Positions 23,600 through 35,395 of a stretch of DNA of 64,000 bases are shown here, in pieces (position 1 is the stretch's first letter; every line of letters begins with the position of its first letter). Under the pieces are notes generated by a model. It did no database searches and had not been told where the DNA came from. It worked only from the letters and a program-made list of their open reading frames with translations. The DNA comes from Brasenia schreberi (taxonomy: Eukaryota > Streptophyta > Magnoliopsida > Nymphaeales > Cabombaceae), in contig JAYKKT010000090.1 in the NCBI GenBank assembly GCA_036023115.1, positions 33,154,001-33,218,000 on the forward strand, given 5' to 3'. Position numbers and translations under genes: made by a program.

Positions 23600-24500
23600 T
23601 TTATAGCAAAATGACTATGGAAAACATGGGAGAATATTTTTCTCTAAGGAATTTAATGTAGAACATGGACATCTAAAAATGAAAGTCAGTGAAAATGAAA
23701 ATCCTTCTACTTATATTAATTGTGCCTTTAATGTTGATGTGAATGTATGATATAAATGCCTTAGGCATATAAGTCTGGAAAATTGAGAAAATTATCCAAC
23801 TTTGCCTTATTGCCAAAATTTGAGAAAAATTCTTTCGACGAGTGCGAAGCTTGTATACAAGGAAAATTTTTCCTAAAGAAACAAGAGCAACAACCATGTT
23901 GGAAGTCATTCACACAGATTTATGTGGATCCTTTAGAGTAAAGTCAAATCATAGAAAGGTTTACTTTATAATCTTAATCGATACTCAAGATATATGTATT
24001 TATATCTCTTAGCACATAAATTTGAGGCACTTAATCTTTTAAAGAATATAAGGAGAAAGTTGAAAATCAACTAGGGCATTTAATTAAAGTCTTAAGATTA
24101 GATAGAGGTGGTAAATATACCTTTGTAAAATTTTTGGAATCTTGTAAAGACCTTTTTATTACAAAGCAAAATACAATGCATAGGATACCTCAATAGAATG
24201 GTATAGTTGAAAGATATAAGAGGATCTTATTGAATATGACAAAGTCATTGTTAATTGATGTCTTTCTACGAAGAATATTTTAGGAAGAAGTAGTAAGTCC
24301 AACAGTGTATATACTCAATAGAGTACCATGTGAGATTGTATTCACTATATCATATGAGATGTGGTTTAGAAGAAAACTCAACTTAGGTCATTTTAGGAGA
24401 TGGGGGATCTATTGCACATATAAAGATCTTTAATTAGTCTAGAGATAAGTTAGACAATAGGTTCTTGATATGTATATGCATCGGATATCCTAAAGGTTCA
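23600..24500 (+). pseudogene. Copia integrase region remnant
   Basis: Discontinuous frames give EVIHTDLCGSFRVKS, then KVLRLDRGGKYTFVKFLES and HRIPQ*NGIVERYKRILL, which correspond to the first catalytic Asp, second Asp and Glu segments of a retroviral-type integrase. Several stops and frameshifts interrupt it. Confidence 0.75.
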
Positions 24501-24789
24501 AAGGGTATCAGTTCTATCATAAGGACCACGAACTGATAGAGATCATAGATGTTGAATTCTTATAAGATACTAAGAATAACATCTTGAAAAATAATGATGA
24601 ATATACTGACGATATAGTAGACCTAGATCAATCGATCTTTTGAACCCATATAAGACCTTCCTAAAATAACTAAAACTTTAAGTAGAAATAAAAGGCAAAG
24701 AGTCACACCGTTCTACTTGAAAGATTATCATACTTATCTTCGAGAAGAAATGTGTAATTCAGTAAATTTAAATGAGTTGATTGATAATT

Positions 24790-25760
24790 TCACTTATCAG
24801 TAAGCTATGAACTCATTAGAAGCAACAAACTGGAAGAAAGTCATGGATGAGAAAATTAAGTCTATTGAGAAAAACTGAGTATGGGAATTTATTGATTTAC
24901 TAAAAGAAAGGAAAGTCATAGGTTTTAAATGAGTTCTAAAAAAGAAATATAAAGTCAATTTTTCAATTGACAAGTTTAAAGCGAGGTTGGTTGCAAAGAT
25001 TTTTTTGCAAAAAGAAATGATAAATTATGTTGAGACATATTCTCCTGTTGTGAAATTTGCATCCATAAGGATAATCTTGACAATATTTGCATATTATGAT
25101 TTGTACTTACATCAGTTAAATGTAAAGACAGTCTTTTTAAATGAAGATTTAGATGAAATCATATGCATATGTAAGCTTGAAGGATATATAGTTGAAGGCC
25201 AAGAAAATAGAGTATATAAGTTGAGAAAATCCCTATATGACCTGAAACATTCATCTCGTCAATGGTATTTGACTTTTCAAAATGTCATTATAGAAGTTAG
25301 GTTTGTTGCTAATGAACTTTATCACTATGTATATGTCTAGAACAGTGGGAGCCACTTTGTCATCTTATCGTTATAAGTAGATGACATATTTTTATTGGGA
25401 ATAACAATGAGATAATTGTTAAAACCAAGTCATGATTAAACTCAAGGTTCAAAATAAAGGATATGGGGGAAGCATCATATATGTTAGGTATAAAGATCTC
25501 TCAAGATAGAGAATCTAAACTCTTATGCCTAAGTCAAGAAAGAGATATTGACTATATCTTCAAGAAGTTCAAAATAGGTGAATGCAAGTCTACTTTTACA
25601 CTCATAGCAAAAGGGGTCAAACTAAGTAAGATTGATTGTCCGGTGAATGATACAATAAGCCTAATGTTTCTTATGCACAAATTGTGGGTAGTTGGGTGTA
25701 TGATATGTTTTGTAAAAGACCTGATATCAGTTTTGTTGTTGGTCTTCTGAGTAGATATCA
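24790..25760 (+). pseudogene. Copia reverse transcriptase remnant
   Basis: The longest open stretch (24987-25340) reads NYVETYSPVVKFASIRIILT, LHQLNVKTVFLNEDLDE, KLEGYIVEGQENRVYKLRKS and LYDLKHSSRQWY, typical of Copia RT. The catalytic YVDD motif near 25374 is preceded by a stop (TAAGTAGATGAC), and a following frame holds YMLGIKISQDRESKLLCLSQ. The enzyme is dead. Confidence 0.85.
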
Positions 25761-25874
25761 AAGTAATCTTGGATGACAATATTGAATAGTTATAAAAAAG
25801 ATTTCAAGATATCTCAAAGGAAAAAGAGACTTGAAACTATATTTTCAAGCAGATGTACTGAAAGTGATAGGGTA

Positions 25875-26570
25875 CTAAAATATTGACTTTGCTAGGAGCA
25901 AATATGACAACAAATCAACCTCAGGACAAATATTCTTAGGTTGCATTGTTTCGTGGGCATGTAAGAAACATGGTTGTGTAGCATTACAAACAAAAGGAAG
26001 TTGAGTATGTGACTTGCTGTTATGACTGTAATGAGTGTCGTCGATATAACCCGCTTCATACGAGATTTGACGGCCTTTTCTAAGACCTCGCATAAATAAG
26101 AAAAAATATTGATTGTCGAAATATTCTTGAAATTCATTCAATTTTTAAAGTTTACAAACTTATCAAAACTTCAATGTTGATTTCATAATTCAAAAAATTC
26201 ATTATGATAATCTCTAATGTTCAAGTTGCCTTGCTTGAGCATTATTATCCTTTTCATTAAATCGATTTGTAAAACTAAATAATGTTGAAAATGAATTTTC
26301 TTCAAGTATTCTCAAATTTCGAAAGCATTTTTAAAAAATGTTGATTTTATTTCTAAGCTTATCATCTAGATCAGTGTTGTGCTAGAAATAGTCGACAAGT
26401 CAGTTATCATTTATTATGACAACATCGCAACAATTACTCTTATGAAGAGTGGAGCTGACAGCTCCAAGAGCAAGCATATAATGATTAAATATCACTATGT
26501 TCATGATATGGTTATGACAAAAGAAATATCCATCTCATGCCAACTTATGATAGGTTGGCAGGCTCCTTGA
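25875..26570 (+). pseudogene. Copia RNase H remnant with internal insertion
   Basis: The left part gives NKSTSGQIFLGCIVSWACKK and the right part (26379-26570) gives VIIYYDNIATITLMKSGADS and KSKHIMIKYHYVHDMV. About 280 bp at roughly 26050-26360 has no RNase H similarity and separates the two catalytic blocks, which are normally about 35 residues apart. This is a secondary insertion. Confidence 0.75.
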
Positions 26571-26728
26571 TTAAATGCATAATAGATGAGCTTTTCTCAA
26601 AACATGTTTCGAACATAGGTTTGAGATATGTTTGTAATCATGAAATGATATTACTTGTAAAACCTCACAAAAATGGGAGGAAAACCAATATGTCAATTCA
26701 TTTGACTCGAATGATATTAAGTGGGAGA

Positions 26729-27060
26729 TATAAGAAAATTGTCGTTCTTGGCAATCCCAATACAAAAATGATTGGACTGACCAGTTACGTGTGTAATGGC
26801 CACCAAAAGCCGGGACAATTTACGAATAAAACTGTAACGGTACGGATAAAGGGGCTCCATCATTGGACTGGAAAAATGAGGTAGGCATTGCTTTATAAAT
26901 AGAGCAGCAACAGCGATCGGTATCTATCAATTCACTGATACAAAGAGAAATATCGAGAAACAGATAACCTTCTTCCCCTCAGAACATCAAAAACAATGAG
27001 GGGACACCGGATGGGCGACAGAAGCACGAAACCGTGAAGGAGTCGACCAGAAAACTCACA
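26729..27060 (+). repeat. 3' LTR of Copia element
   Basis: Preceded by the polypurine tract AAGTGGGAGA. Matches the 5' LTR through its length but is shorter, with deletions near its start and end, and ends AAAACTCACA directly before the ATGAG duplication. Confidence 0.85.
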
Positions 27061-27065
27061 ATGAG

Positions 27066-27740
27066 TACATGAATATTTCACGTCTTAGGCATTCTAACAT
27101 GATGCGCTTTCCTGCTGGAGAGCACCACTACCATGAAAAATGCAGAGCCTTTTAGTTCATTGATTTGTCACCTCGAAATTTATCTTTCATGAGTTCATCG
27201 TTGCTGAAATCTTCATTTTCGTTAGGCGGCGCCCCTGCAACCATATTTTCATCCCACTCCTTTTTGGTTAGCTTTGATTAGTGACTCGGTAGTTACCTGA
27301 GTCTCATTATCTGAATATATGCTTTCAGGAAACACTGCGGAAGGCAAATCAGATTTTTGGGACTGAAAACAAGGACCTCTATGTTATATTTGAGGGACTG
27401 ATCATTCGCAGCATGCATTAGAGTCCAGTAATTTACACTAGATGGTCGGAGTGCAAATTGCAGGAGGTCCATTTCATCGGGCAACGTAACAAAAAAAATT
27501 CAATCTGAACGAAGATAGAAGTAGTGGAAGCAGTGAGTAGAATTGGTAATGCTGTCGGAGTGGAGCATCTGTGTGTGTGAAATAGATTGCTGATCAGGGG
27601 CTTAACAATAGTTCGAAGGAGTTGGTAATAAAGCCTGATGTCACACCATCTTGGTTTGTCTGCTTGCACATACGAGCCTGTCGTTGCTACCTGTTGATTT
27701 TAGAGTAATTGAGAGTTTTAATTGAAGGAAATAAATGAAG
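27066..27740. other. Intergenic, nothing recognised
   Basis: No family resemblance is seen in either strand. Confidence 0.35.
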
Positions 27741-27749
27741 ATAGAATCA

Positions 27750-28567
27750 GCAGTCACGGTCTCTCAAGGAGCCGCCGTCCTCTTTCTTCTTTGTATTCTC
27801 TTTTTCCTTTCACTGGATTTCACATTTGATAGGGTTTACAAGACAATATATTACCAAACTGTCATTAATTAAATGAATTTAAAGGTATTTTTAACAAACA
27901 AATACTAAAGACACTCTAATATACACTAAGAACACTTTATCTTTCCAACACTCCCTGTTAAATTGGGTATAAATATCCTTGTGATATCCAACTTATCACA
28001 TAATCTTTTCAATACATTTCTGACTTTATATACTTCATTCTGAACTCATCAGTATTCACAGTTCCTGATAAAGTGACAATCAATTTGCTAAATATTTTTT
28101 GGGTTTTATCTTGATAATCATTGTTAATGGCAGAATTGTTTTCGATAATGTCTCCATCAAGGTCCCCTTTGTATGACGTAGGCTCTTCATAAGGGTTTAG
28201 ACGTGGTTGTTCAGCTTTCTTGCCATTTCCTAGAGCTTGGTTTCCCTCCAAGTTTTCTACTTGGGTCTTCAAGAAGTTGACGATTCCCATTCAACGCTGG
28301 AGTTGATCATTCTTAGCTTTTAGCTTTGTTGTAAAGTTAACTAAAGGCTTTCTTAATTTTTGTACCCCCGCCCCTTCAAAAAAAAGTCTTTCTTAAGTTT
28401 TCCATGGAAGCATACAAGGTGACATAGAATTTCATTAGTTTTTCGATTTTGCTCTTCAACAAGTTATTTTGTGCATCACCTATACAAGTTTTTTTTCTTG
28501 TCCTTTTGGGACTTAGTTTTGTAGGTTTCATCATCTTGTGGTCGATTGAAGCCATCAGTGGCTGCAT
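27750..28567 (-). mobile_element. Second Copia-like remnant (3' end)
   Basis: On the minus strand, the polypurine-like TAACAGGGAG (27960-27951) is followed by TGTTGGAAAG, the usual start of a Copia 3' LTR. Directly upstream the frame LCDKLDITRIFIPNL resembles the last residues of Copia polyproteins, which typically read like KLGIxDIYxP. Further upstream are Lys-rich open frames (LLKSKIEKLMKFYVTLYASM; VNFLKTQVENLEGNQALGNG) that I cannot place with confidence. The LTR outer end is not defined. Confidence 0.45.
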
Positions 28568-28689
28568 CGACTGTTAAATCTTTTCATGATACACAGAGCC
28601 TGGCAGTTGTCACGGTCCTTCCACATCCCCAGTGGCAGCATCATAGAGACCGACTCTCTTTTTTGTTACGAAGGAAGGTCAAAGCCTAA

Positions 28690-28770
28690 GGTGCATGCCC
28701 TGGGAGTCGAACTCCCCCCAGCAGCAATGACGCCAAAGGGGGCTGCCAGTTGAGCTAACATTCTAGGTGC
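28690..28770 (-). repeat. tRNA-derived SINE, best preserved head
   Basis: The minus strand gives A box TAGCTCAACTGG (28757-28746), a ~35-bp variable arm, and B box GAGTTCGACTCCC (28714-28702), then AGGGCATGCACC. The two boxes fit the pol III internal promoter. The acceptor ends do not pair, so this is not a functional tRNA gene. Confidence 0.7.
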
Positions 28771-29128
28771 GCATCGTAGAGACTTATTACTCAAGCTTAA
28801 AAAGACCGAAGCGAGGTTTTCAAGCTCCAAGCATCGTACTCACGACCATCTCGTGAGTCGAGATCTCTATCAGTTCAGCTGCCGCTTTCAGTGGGGCAAT
28901 TTGAGAAAGAAGGTGCATCTTGGTAAGAAGGGGTGTTCCTTTAGCAACAACGATGATTTTATTGACGAAAAGGAAAAGGTAAGCACCCTCCAGTCATGTG
29001 CAGTACACAGGATTGGAAAACTCCTAAAGTCTATTTGGTGGAGAAAGTTTGCTAAACTTAGGCCAAAAGGAAAAATTACAGCAGGGATTCCACAGAAAAT
29101 CTACTACTTATTACAATAATCTGAGGTC
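28771..29128. other. 3' flank of UGT gene
   Basis: Non-coding as far as I can see. It lies downstream of the UGT stop on the minus strand and probably contains its 3' untranslated region. Confidence 0.4.
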
Positions 29129-30729
29129 TTAGTTACTATTAGCTTTTCTCTTCAATGCAAACTTGTCTACTTCCTGCATCAACAATCCAAGCTCAGACTC
29201 ACTGTCTCTCTCTACCCTCTCCTTCATCTCCTTAATAATCTTTCTCACCTCTTTGCCTTCTTCTTCCACCATTACCGTCCTGATTCCTTTTGCCACCTCA
29301 CCCTTGGTGAATCCGCCACCTTTTTCTCTGTGTACCAACAATCCCACACCCATATCTCTTACGACAAGCTTAGCAGTGAACGGCTGTTCTAGATGCATAG
29401 GAATGGCCACTATAGGCACGCCTAAGCTGACTGCTTCGCATATAGAGCTCCAGCCGCAGTGCGAAAGGAAGCCACCGAGGGCTCTGTGACTAAGAATCTT
29501 CAACTGCGGTGCCCAACCTTTCACTACCAACGCTCTCTCCCTCACCCGCTCAACAAAGCCTTCCGGCAGTGCCTCTTCTAAGCTCATTTCCTTCATTCCA
29601 TCCTCTTTAACGAACCTCACCACCCATATGAAGGGTAAATTGCTTAACTCCAAACCCATAGCTATCTCTCTTATTTGCTCTTTTGTCATGAAGTACTCGC
29701 TGCCGAAAGAGGCGTAGACTACCGACGAGTCTTGCCTTTGGTCGAGCCATGAAGTGTACTCGCAGGGATGGTGGTAGTCGATTTGAGGCAGGAGGAGGCC
29801 CACGGGGATAACTTTCTTGCCTGTAATCTTGGAGAAGTAGTCGACGAATCGACGTTCCATCACCGGGTGCGTCTTCACGGCGATGATTCCGGAGCATCTG
29901 TCCAGGGTTTCTATCATTCTCTTCATAAGATCGACGCGCTTGCCGCCCTTGCTGTCCAAAGTCTCTTCCATCTTCCGCACGCTGAGATCATCGTGATTAT
30001 CTGCTGGAAAAAGGATGACATGTACAAGAAGACAACACACAAGTGTGTTTACAACTCACCAGCTAATCGAAAATTTCTGGGCCTGAACTCACTGTAGGAC
30101 TATAAAACATACGAATTTTAACCGTAGACTTTAGTTCATCTTAAATTTTAAAAAAAATTGCTACAGCTCGGTTACAATCATAGAAATAGAAAACTGGAGA
30201 ATTCTTTGAATAGAAGCATACCCTTAACGTCGAAATCCACGGGAAAGTCAAGGTGGGAAGCGATCAGGTGGCTCCTTTTCGCCATGAAGTAGATATAAGA
30301 CGTGCATATCGCCCCAACGACCAAGAACGGTATCGAGGGAATGCCGAGCTCGGAAGCGGCCGTTATTGCCCACGGAATGAGGTCCTGGAAGATGCAGTCG
30401 GGCTCCGTGGCTCGAAGAATCGCCGAGAACTGAGGGGCAGACTCATCAAATGCTCTCTCGAGAAGAGGAATGAGATGGTTCGGTATGGTCCCGGTGGACT
30501 CACCGCCCGGAGGAAGGCCGGGAAGTGGTGAAAGATGGATGGGAATGGCATGGATCCCACTACCTTGGATCTTTGCATCAATGGCAGAGAGGTTCTGAGG
30601 GGTGGTGCAGAAGAAAACGACGAAGCCTCTCTGAACAAGACGCTTCGAGAGCTCCACGTAAGGGAGGATATGGCCGAATGCTAGCCATGGCAGCATTAAC
30701 ACGCGGGGCCGGGTGTCTCTCATGGCCAT
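29129..30729 (-). CDS. UDP-glycosyltransferase, UGT94/UGT91-like, two exons
   Basis: Exon 1 is 30729-30222 and exon 2 is 30003-29129, joined in phase (AAG G | CA GAT) to give 460 residues, a normal plant UGT length. The N-terminal domain has the catalytic His in LPWLAFGHILPY (H20) and its Asp partner in CIFQDLIPWA (D116). The C-terminal PSPG box spans residues 333-376, from WAPQLKILSH through HCGWSS to PMHLEQ, ending in Gln, which often goes with UDP-glucose use. GHILPY and PMHLEQPF resemble sugar-sugar glycosyltransferases of the UGT79/91/94 group, which extend the sugar chain of flavonoid, terpenoid or apocarotenoid glycosides in the cytosol. The acceptor cannot be told from sequence. A second Met two codons on (MRD) is an alternative start. 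No lesion is seen. Confidence 0.93.
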
Positions 30730-30800
30730 GGCCGGAATGAAATTAAGAAGAGGAACTTGTGTTGCTTGGCAATGAACTAGGAAACGAGAAAGCTTGGAGG

Positions 30801-30808
30801 TAAATATA
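30801..30808 (-). promoter_or_regulatory. Candidate TATA box for UGT
   Basis: The minus strand reads CCTATATTTACC about 72 bp upstream of the ATG, a suitable place for a plant TATA box with a short leader. Confidence 0.4.
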
Positions 30809-31950
30809 GGGTCAAGAGATCTACTCTGCGCCGTTCATCTCACCAACCGAGAGCAGATCATCTAATGTTTAAGATTACGGATCGACGCGTTTGGTTGAAA
30901 CTCGAAAGATTCGTAATGCAATCATACTGGTTGAAACTGGCAGGCCGAGTGTCTCACAAAAATCAAAACAGCTCGCATTATCATCATCATCATCATCATA
31001 AAACACCCTATGGTACTGATAACAGCTGAGATTGAGTAAATATTATTAAAACTCATTCTTTAATTTTTAGAGGTTATTTAACAGGATGTCTTCAAAATGG
31101 CCCCAAGGTATCGATCGCTCCATCCTCATCATCCGTTTTGACAAAAGATTCTTGACTTTCATTTGACCCTGATTAGTCTCTAAGAATCATCAGGATACAG
31201 GTCAACTGATTAACTAATCAGGTATGAACCATTATACGACGTTTTCTTATTCCCTTTCTATAGGAGAAGGAACCTGTTATAATTCACATTTGAGATTCTT
31301 TGTTCTTATTGGTGCTGATTTCCTCCCACCATGAATGCGTTCATCACAGCTATTAATTATTTTTGCTACCCGGATCCGTTTTTCAGTATTGATCGCGTCT
31401 TTGCTGACACCCACATGTCGGTCTGTCTGGTCTTCCTCATCATCAGTATCACCTTCTTCACTCAAAAATCTTCTGCTTCACTCACAGATTAATGCCAGAC
31501 TCGTTCTTTTTTTGGTTTCTCTCCTAGCCCTAAGGACAAAGGCTTAATTACCGCTCACTCAACGTAATAAGCCATATGGCAGTTCAAGTGAGCCGAAGGC
31601 CGCAAATACACTACACTTCCTGGATTAATCTAAGATCATTATTTACATTTCTGCAGATCAAGGTATGACCACTCACCTCAGAGCCAATTAAATGGCCTCT
31701 GACCTGAGCGCTATTCTTGTTTTAGCTCTGGTTTCTAACATATGATATAGGATTAATGTATCATAATTGAAAATCAAAAATTTAGGTGAAAGCCAAACTT
31801 TTACATTTTGTAATTACCGTTGCATAAAAGTAGGAAAGCTTAATTACCTAATCTTATTCTATTAATTGACATCCTAATTTTTTTATCCTAAGAAAGTTCT
31901 TGGACTTTTACTCATAAGAAAGTCTCTTTGAGGCAGCCTTCTGCGAATGA
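30809..31950. other. Intergenic, nothing recognised
   Basis: UGT upstream region. A short (ATC)n tract lies at 30979-31000. A minus-strand acidic frame at 31465-31277 (EEGDTDDEEDQTD) has no family match. Confidence 0.35.
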
Positions 31951-32070
<120 letters not shown>

Positions 32071-32290
32071 TAGTTTATGCACGTACTCACTCTTGCTTAA
32101 AAATCTTGACAGTTCATGGAGTTTGAATTTAAAAAATATTTAATGCACATGATACATTATATGCGAAGTGTGAAAAATATAACGGTACTTTTTGTTTTTC
32201 AAATATAAATCTTTATATAAATCTTTATTATTGATCAAGCCGACTGAACAATAAAAATCTTTACGTAGATTTAACCGTATACATATACTA

Positions 32291-32293
<3 letters not shown>

Positions 32294-32382
<89 letters not shown>
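32294..32382. repeat. Compound microsatellite (CT)n(AT)n
   Basis: About 23 CT repeats followed by about 21 AT repeats, equivalent to (AT)n(AG)n on the minus strand. Confidence 0.95.
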
Positions 32383-32387
<5 letters not shown>

Positions 32388-33980
32388 TTGATATTAACAT
32401 TATTGAGTGGGGACTATAAGGGTGGTCTCCCATTTCTCTCTTCTCGTTTCCTTTTACCTTCTCTTTTTTTCTTCTCGTTTTCCTGCATCTCCTTAGAAAA
32501 CGAAAGGCTCTCTTTAATCACAGACTGAATAAATTATTCTAGTTTTCCTTTTTCTTGTGTCTTAATCATGTATTATTTATTTTCTTCTCTACCTGCCCAT
32601 GTGGATATCCACCCTGTTTTGCTCCTACATGTCTCTGGTTTTTTATAAATAAAAAAAACTACCCCGCTGCAGGACAGGGTTGAAGGTAAAAAAAATGATA
32701 AACAGATAAAAAATATGTGTATTATATATATACTTATACTAAAGGTATATACACACATATATTTTCACTTCTAAATTAATAATATGCAATTATAAAGTAA
32801 ATTTTACATTTTATGTAAAATATATGATATAAACAAAATTTCTTTAAAGATTTTCTTTTTATAGATTGAAGTGGAGTAGAATAGAACAATACCAAAGCGA
32901 TTGTGAAGTTTGATCTCCAAGACCCACGGGGTAGGGTGCAGCAGGACGGGCTCTCATAGTGGGTTCCTAGTGCAGAGTGGGTGTGGATGGAGTGAAAACC
33001 TGCCTCGCCCCGGCCCGTTGCCATCCCTAATTTACGGGTAAAATAGACGTTCTCAGTAATATTACAATATCTGTTCGAATGAGTCGAAACGAACATGAGC
33101 CCAAGTTCAAACATAGTCGAATAAATCTGCAGTGAGCGTACAAGCGAGTTCAGACAAGTTGGGTTCAAATTGTCTAAAACAGCAAACATCTCCCGAACAC
33201 GTACATATTCATCAATACAAAAACACGAGCTAGCTCGTATAAGAAACGAGTCGATCTGTTTTTGATTTATTAGCCCTAAGTTGACGACTGTGAGCGCGCG
33301 TCGTCTAGCGCCGGCATGACTAAGTCCTGCTCCGATGGGGCCTTCGAGACCCAGAAATTTTTATTTTTTCTCATTTTAATTTTGATGGGGATGCTGCTGC
33401 CTACCTCTACTGTCGGTAGTTTATATTCTTTTTTTTTTCACAGGCAAGTCGAGTTAGGCAGACCCTGATTAAATATATTACATTATTTAATGTATAAATT
33501 ATTTAAAATACGGAAAGCCGTCTTAGATGATGATTATTTCAATCATTAAAAGATGCACACATATAAAGAGGTGCGCGGAAATGAGAGCCAAAGAAATCTT
33601 ATCGAACTAGTTGAAATAATCTGGGTCGTTTATTAAGAGTCCTTTGTTCAAATTAGTACGAAAGATTTTAGTGTAAGTCTCTCTCACACACATTCTAGAT
33701 TTAAGGAACCCCTAAAATTACAAAACCACTAAAAAAATTTCGTCATCTCTACCGTTTGATTAGTATAATCAATAATAGATTTTATGTTTTATCACTTTAA
33801 TTTCAAATGAAAGGCGAGAGAAGCTAAAGTCAACTGCCATTCTGAGATCAAATCGAGCATGAAGTTAATAGAGCTTCACCAAATTGGAGCTAAGTCCATG
33901 TTAGACACATCTGTGATAATCGTAGAGCAAACTGGTTCAAGTTCTACGAAGCTTTTCATGGACAAACTCTAGCACGCAGA
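32383..33980. other. Intergenic, nothing recognised
   Basis: No coding similarity. A minus-strand frame at 33189-32776 lacks any motif. Confidence 0.35.
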
Positions 33981-33982
33981 GC

Positions 33983-34080
33983 TTTAGCTTATCTTGCAGG
34001 GCTCTCTGACTCTCATGTCTTTGGTCGTGAGTTCGACTCCAGGGGCGTGCGAGTGTGTGCATGCACGCATTAGGCTTCGA
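33983..34080 (+). repeat. tRNA-derived SINE
   Basis: A-box-like TAGCTTATCTTG (33985-33996), then CAGGGCTCTCTGACTC, then B box GAGTTCGACTCC (34029-34040), followed by a GT-rich tail. The middle block matches the copies at 10.51 and 36.75 kb. Confidence 0.65.
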
Positions 34081-34958
34081 CCACCCACTGCAACAAAACG
34101 AAAAGAAAACAATCTATCTCTTTTGCTGGTTTAACTTGCTCTGAAGACTAAACAATTGTGTTGGTGTCTCTCCGTATCCAAGACTCCTTATTATGACATG
34201 TTAAAAAAAAATTGCAATCTAATCAGCCATCCACCATATTCAACCTTATTTTTTTGAACTTCTTTTTTCTTTGTGGTAGGAATATTATTAAAAGGAAGAA
34301 AATTTTCTACATCAATATTGATGCATTGTCGTGTACGCCCTTTGTTAGCTTAAAGCTATCGTAATAAATGTAATTTTAAGAACAAGTGGGGTCATGTGTC
34401 TAATGTTAGGTGAGAAAACTTTGGCAATGCAAATGGTAATCATCAAGCACACATGACCAAGTTCATGACACCACATTAAACTTTGTTAATCACATCATAA
34501 GATCCTTATTAATCCTCTTTACTAGAATTCAGGGACTTTCGGATCCGATTGAAAAGGAACAATTGGACCAAATCAAGTTTGGGCACCCTCCTACTTACAT
34601 AAACCAAAATCATATTCATGCGCTTGATTTCTTGATTAGAAACTAAGTCCTCCTTTTCTTATAATGTAAATTGAGAGATTTGATCATTTAATTACATTAT
34701 ACCAACCAAGATGAGTGAAGCCAAATCTAAAATGCATTATTATGTCAATTCATATGTATCTTGGTGAATAATTTATGAGCCAGCTTGTAAAATTTACATC
34801 CATATAAGCTGTCTATAGCATATATTGTAAGCCCTACTGTCCATCTTAATATGTTTTGCGTCAGATGTACGGTTAGGATTTAAGATGGATCTCCATGCTA
34901 CACGAAAGCGAACCAGCTGAGTCACGCTCATCCACCTCAGGACTGAGTCTACACCGTC
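34081..34958. other. Intergenic; upstream of PNRC-like gene
   Basis: No gene was recognised. The last few hundred bases are promoter-proximal to the gene that starts at 35396. Confidence 0.35.
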
Positions 34959-34966
34959 CACGTGTC
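34959..34966 (+). promoter_or_regulatory. G-box/ABRE-like CACGTGTC
   Basis: CACGTGTC contains the ACGT core with ABRE-type flanks and lies about 260 bp upstream of the candidate TATA box of the PNRC-like gene. In plants such sites bind bZIP and bHLH factors. Function here is inferred only. Confidence 0.35.
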
Positions 34967-35222
34967 GAGCATCAAGAGTGCCAACTAAAGTAGGTGGCTT
35001 TCTCCTAACACACGCCATTCCAATGAATGGCCAGTGTGGGCAAACGCATTGACCCCACCCTCCATTTTCTCGCTTTCACCTTCACACAATAAAAAAATGG
35101 GAGCAAGAGAGAGATTGAAAGAAAAGGAGAACGAAGCAAGCAGAAAAGAAAGAGGGAGAAAGAGGAAGAAACTCCGAACGTGGGTGGCTTCTTTTGACCA
35201 CCCACAGGCGAAGGTTTCTTTC

Positions 35223-35230
35223 TTATAAAG
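35223..35230 (+). promoter_or_regulatory. Candidate TATA box for PNRC-like gene
   Basis: TTATAAAG sits about 165 bp upstream of the ATG at 35396. This implies a leader of about 135 nt that contains a CT-rich block. Confidence 0.45.
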
Positions 35231-35329
35231 AAGACCATCTTCTCTCTATTATCAATCTGTAATCTCTCCACCGACTTTTCGTTTTGTACAAAAGGAGACG
35301 ATTTCTCTTCCTCTTCATTCTCTCTGTAG

Positions 35330-35392
35330 AAACCCTCTCCCTCTCCCTTTCCTTCTCCTTCTCCTTCTCCTTCTCCTTCTCCCTTTCTCTTA
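35330..35392 (+). repeat. CCTTCT-rich polypyrimidine leader
   Basis: A pyrimidine-only stretch with repeated CTTCTC units ends a few bases before the ATG context TTAGCCATGG. CT-rich 5' leaders are common in plant genes. Confidence 0.7.
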
Positions 35393-35395
35393 GCC

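Larger units (their letters stand above)
20792..27060 (+). mobile_element. Full-length degenerate Copia LTR retrotransposon
   Basis: Two related LTRs, 20792-21251 and 26729-27060, both end in AAAACTCACA. The 5-bp duplication ATGAG flanks them at 20787-20791 and 27061-27065. Between them, in order, are a primer-binding site, a long non-coding leader, gag with a zinc knuckle, a GAG-pre-integrase and integrase remnant, reverse transcriptase and RNase H. The order integrase before RT defines Copia. Every domain carries stops or frameshifts, the LTRs are clearly diverged and the 3' LTR is shorter by about 130 bp, so the insertion is old and inactive. Confidence 0.92.

Noticed and set aside
28691..28765. 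Possible functional tRNA gene
   Set aside because: A and B boxes are present but the acceptor arms do not pair and no anticodon arm fits; it is a SINE head.
28853..29119. Plus-strand 88-codon frame downstream of the UGT
   Set aside because: No family resemblance; probably chance in the UGT 3' flank.
29768..30740. Plus-strand frames opposite the UGT
   Set aside because: Shadows of the UGT exons, whose catalytic and PSPG motifs are on the minus strand.
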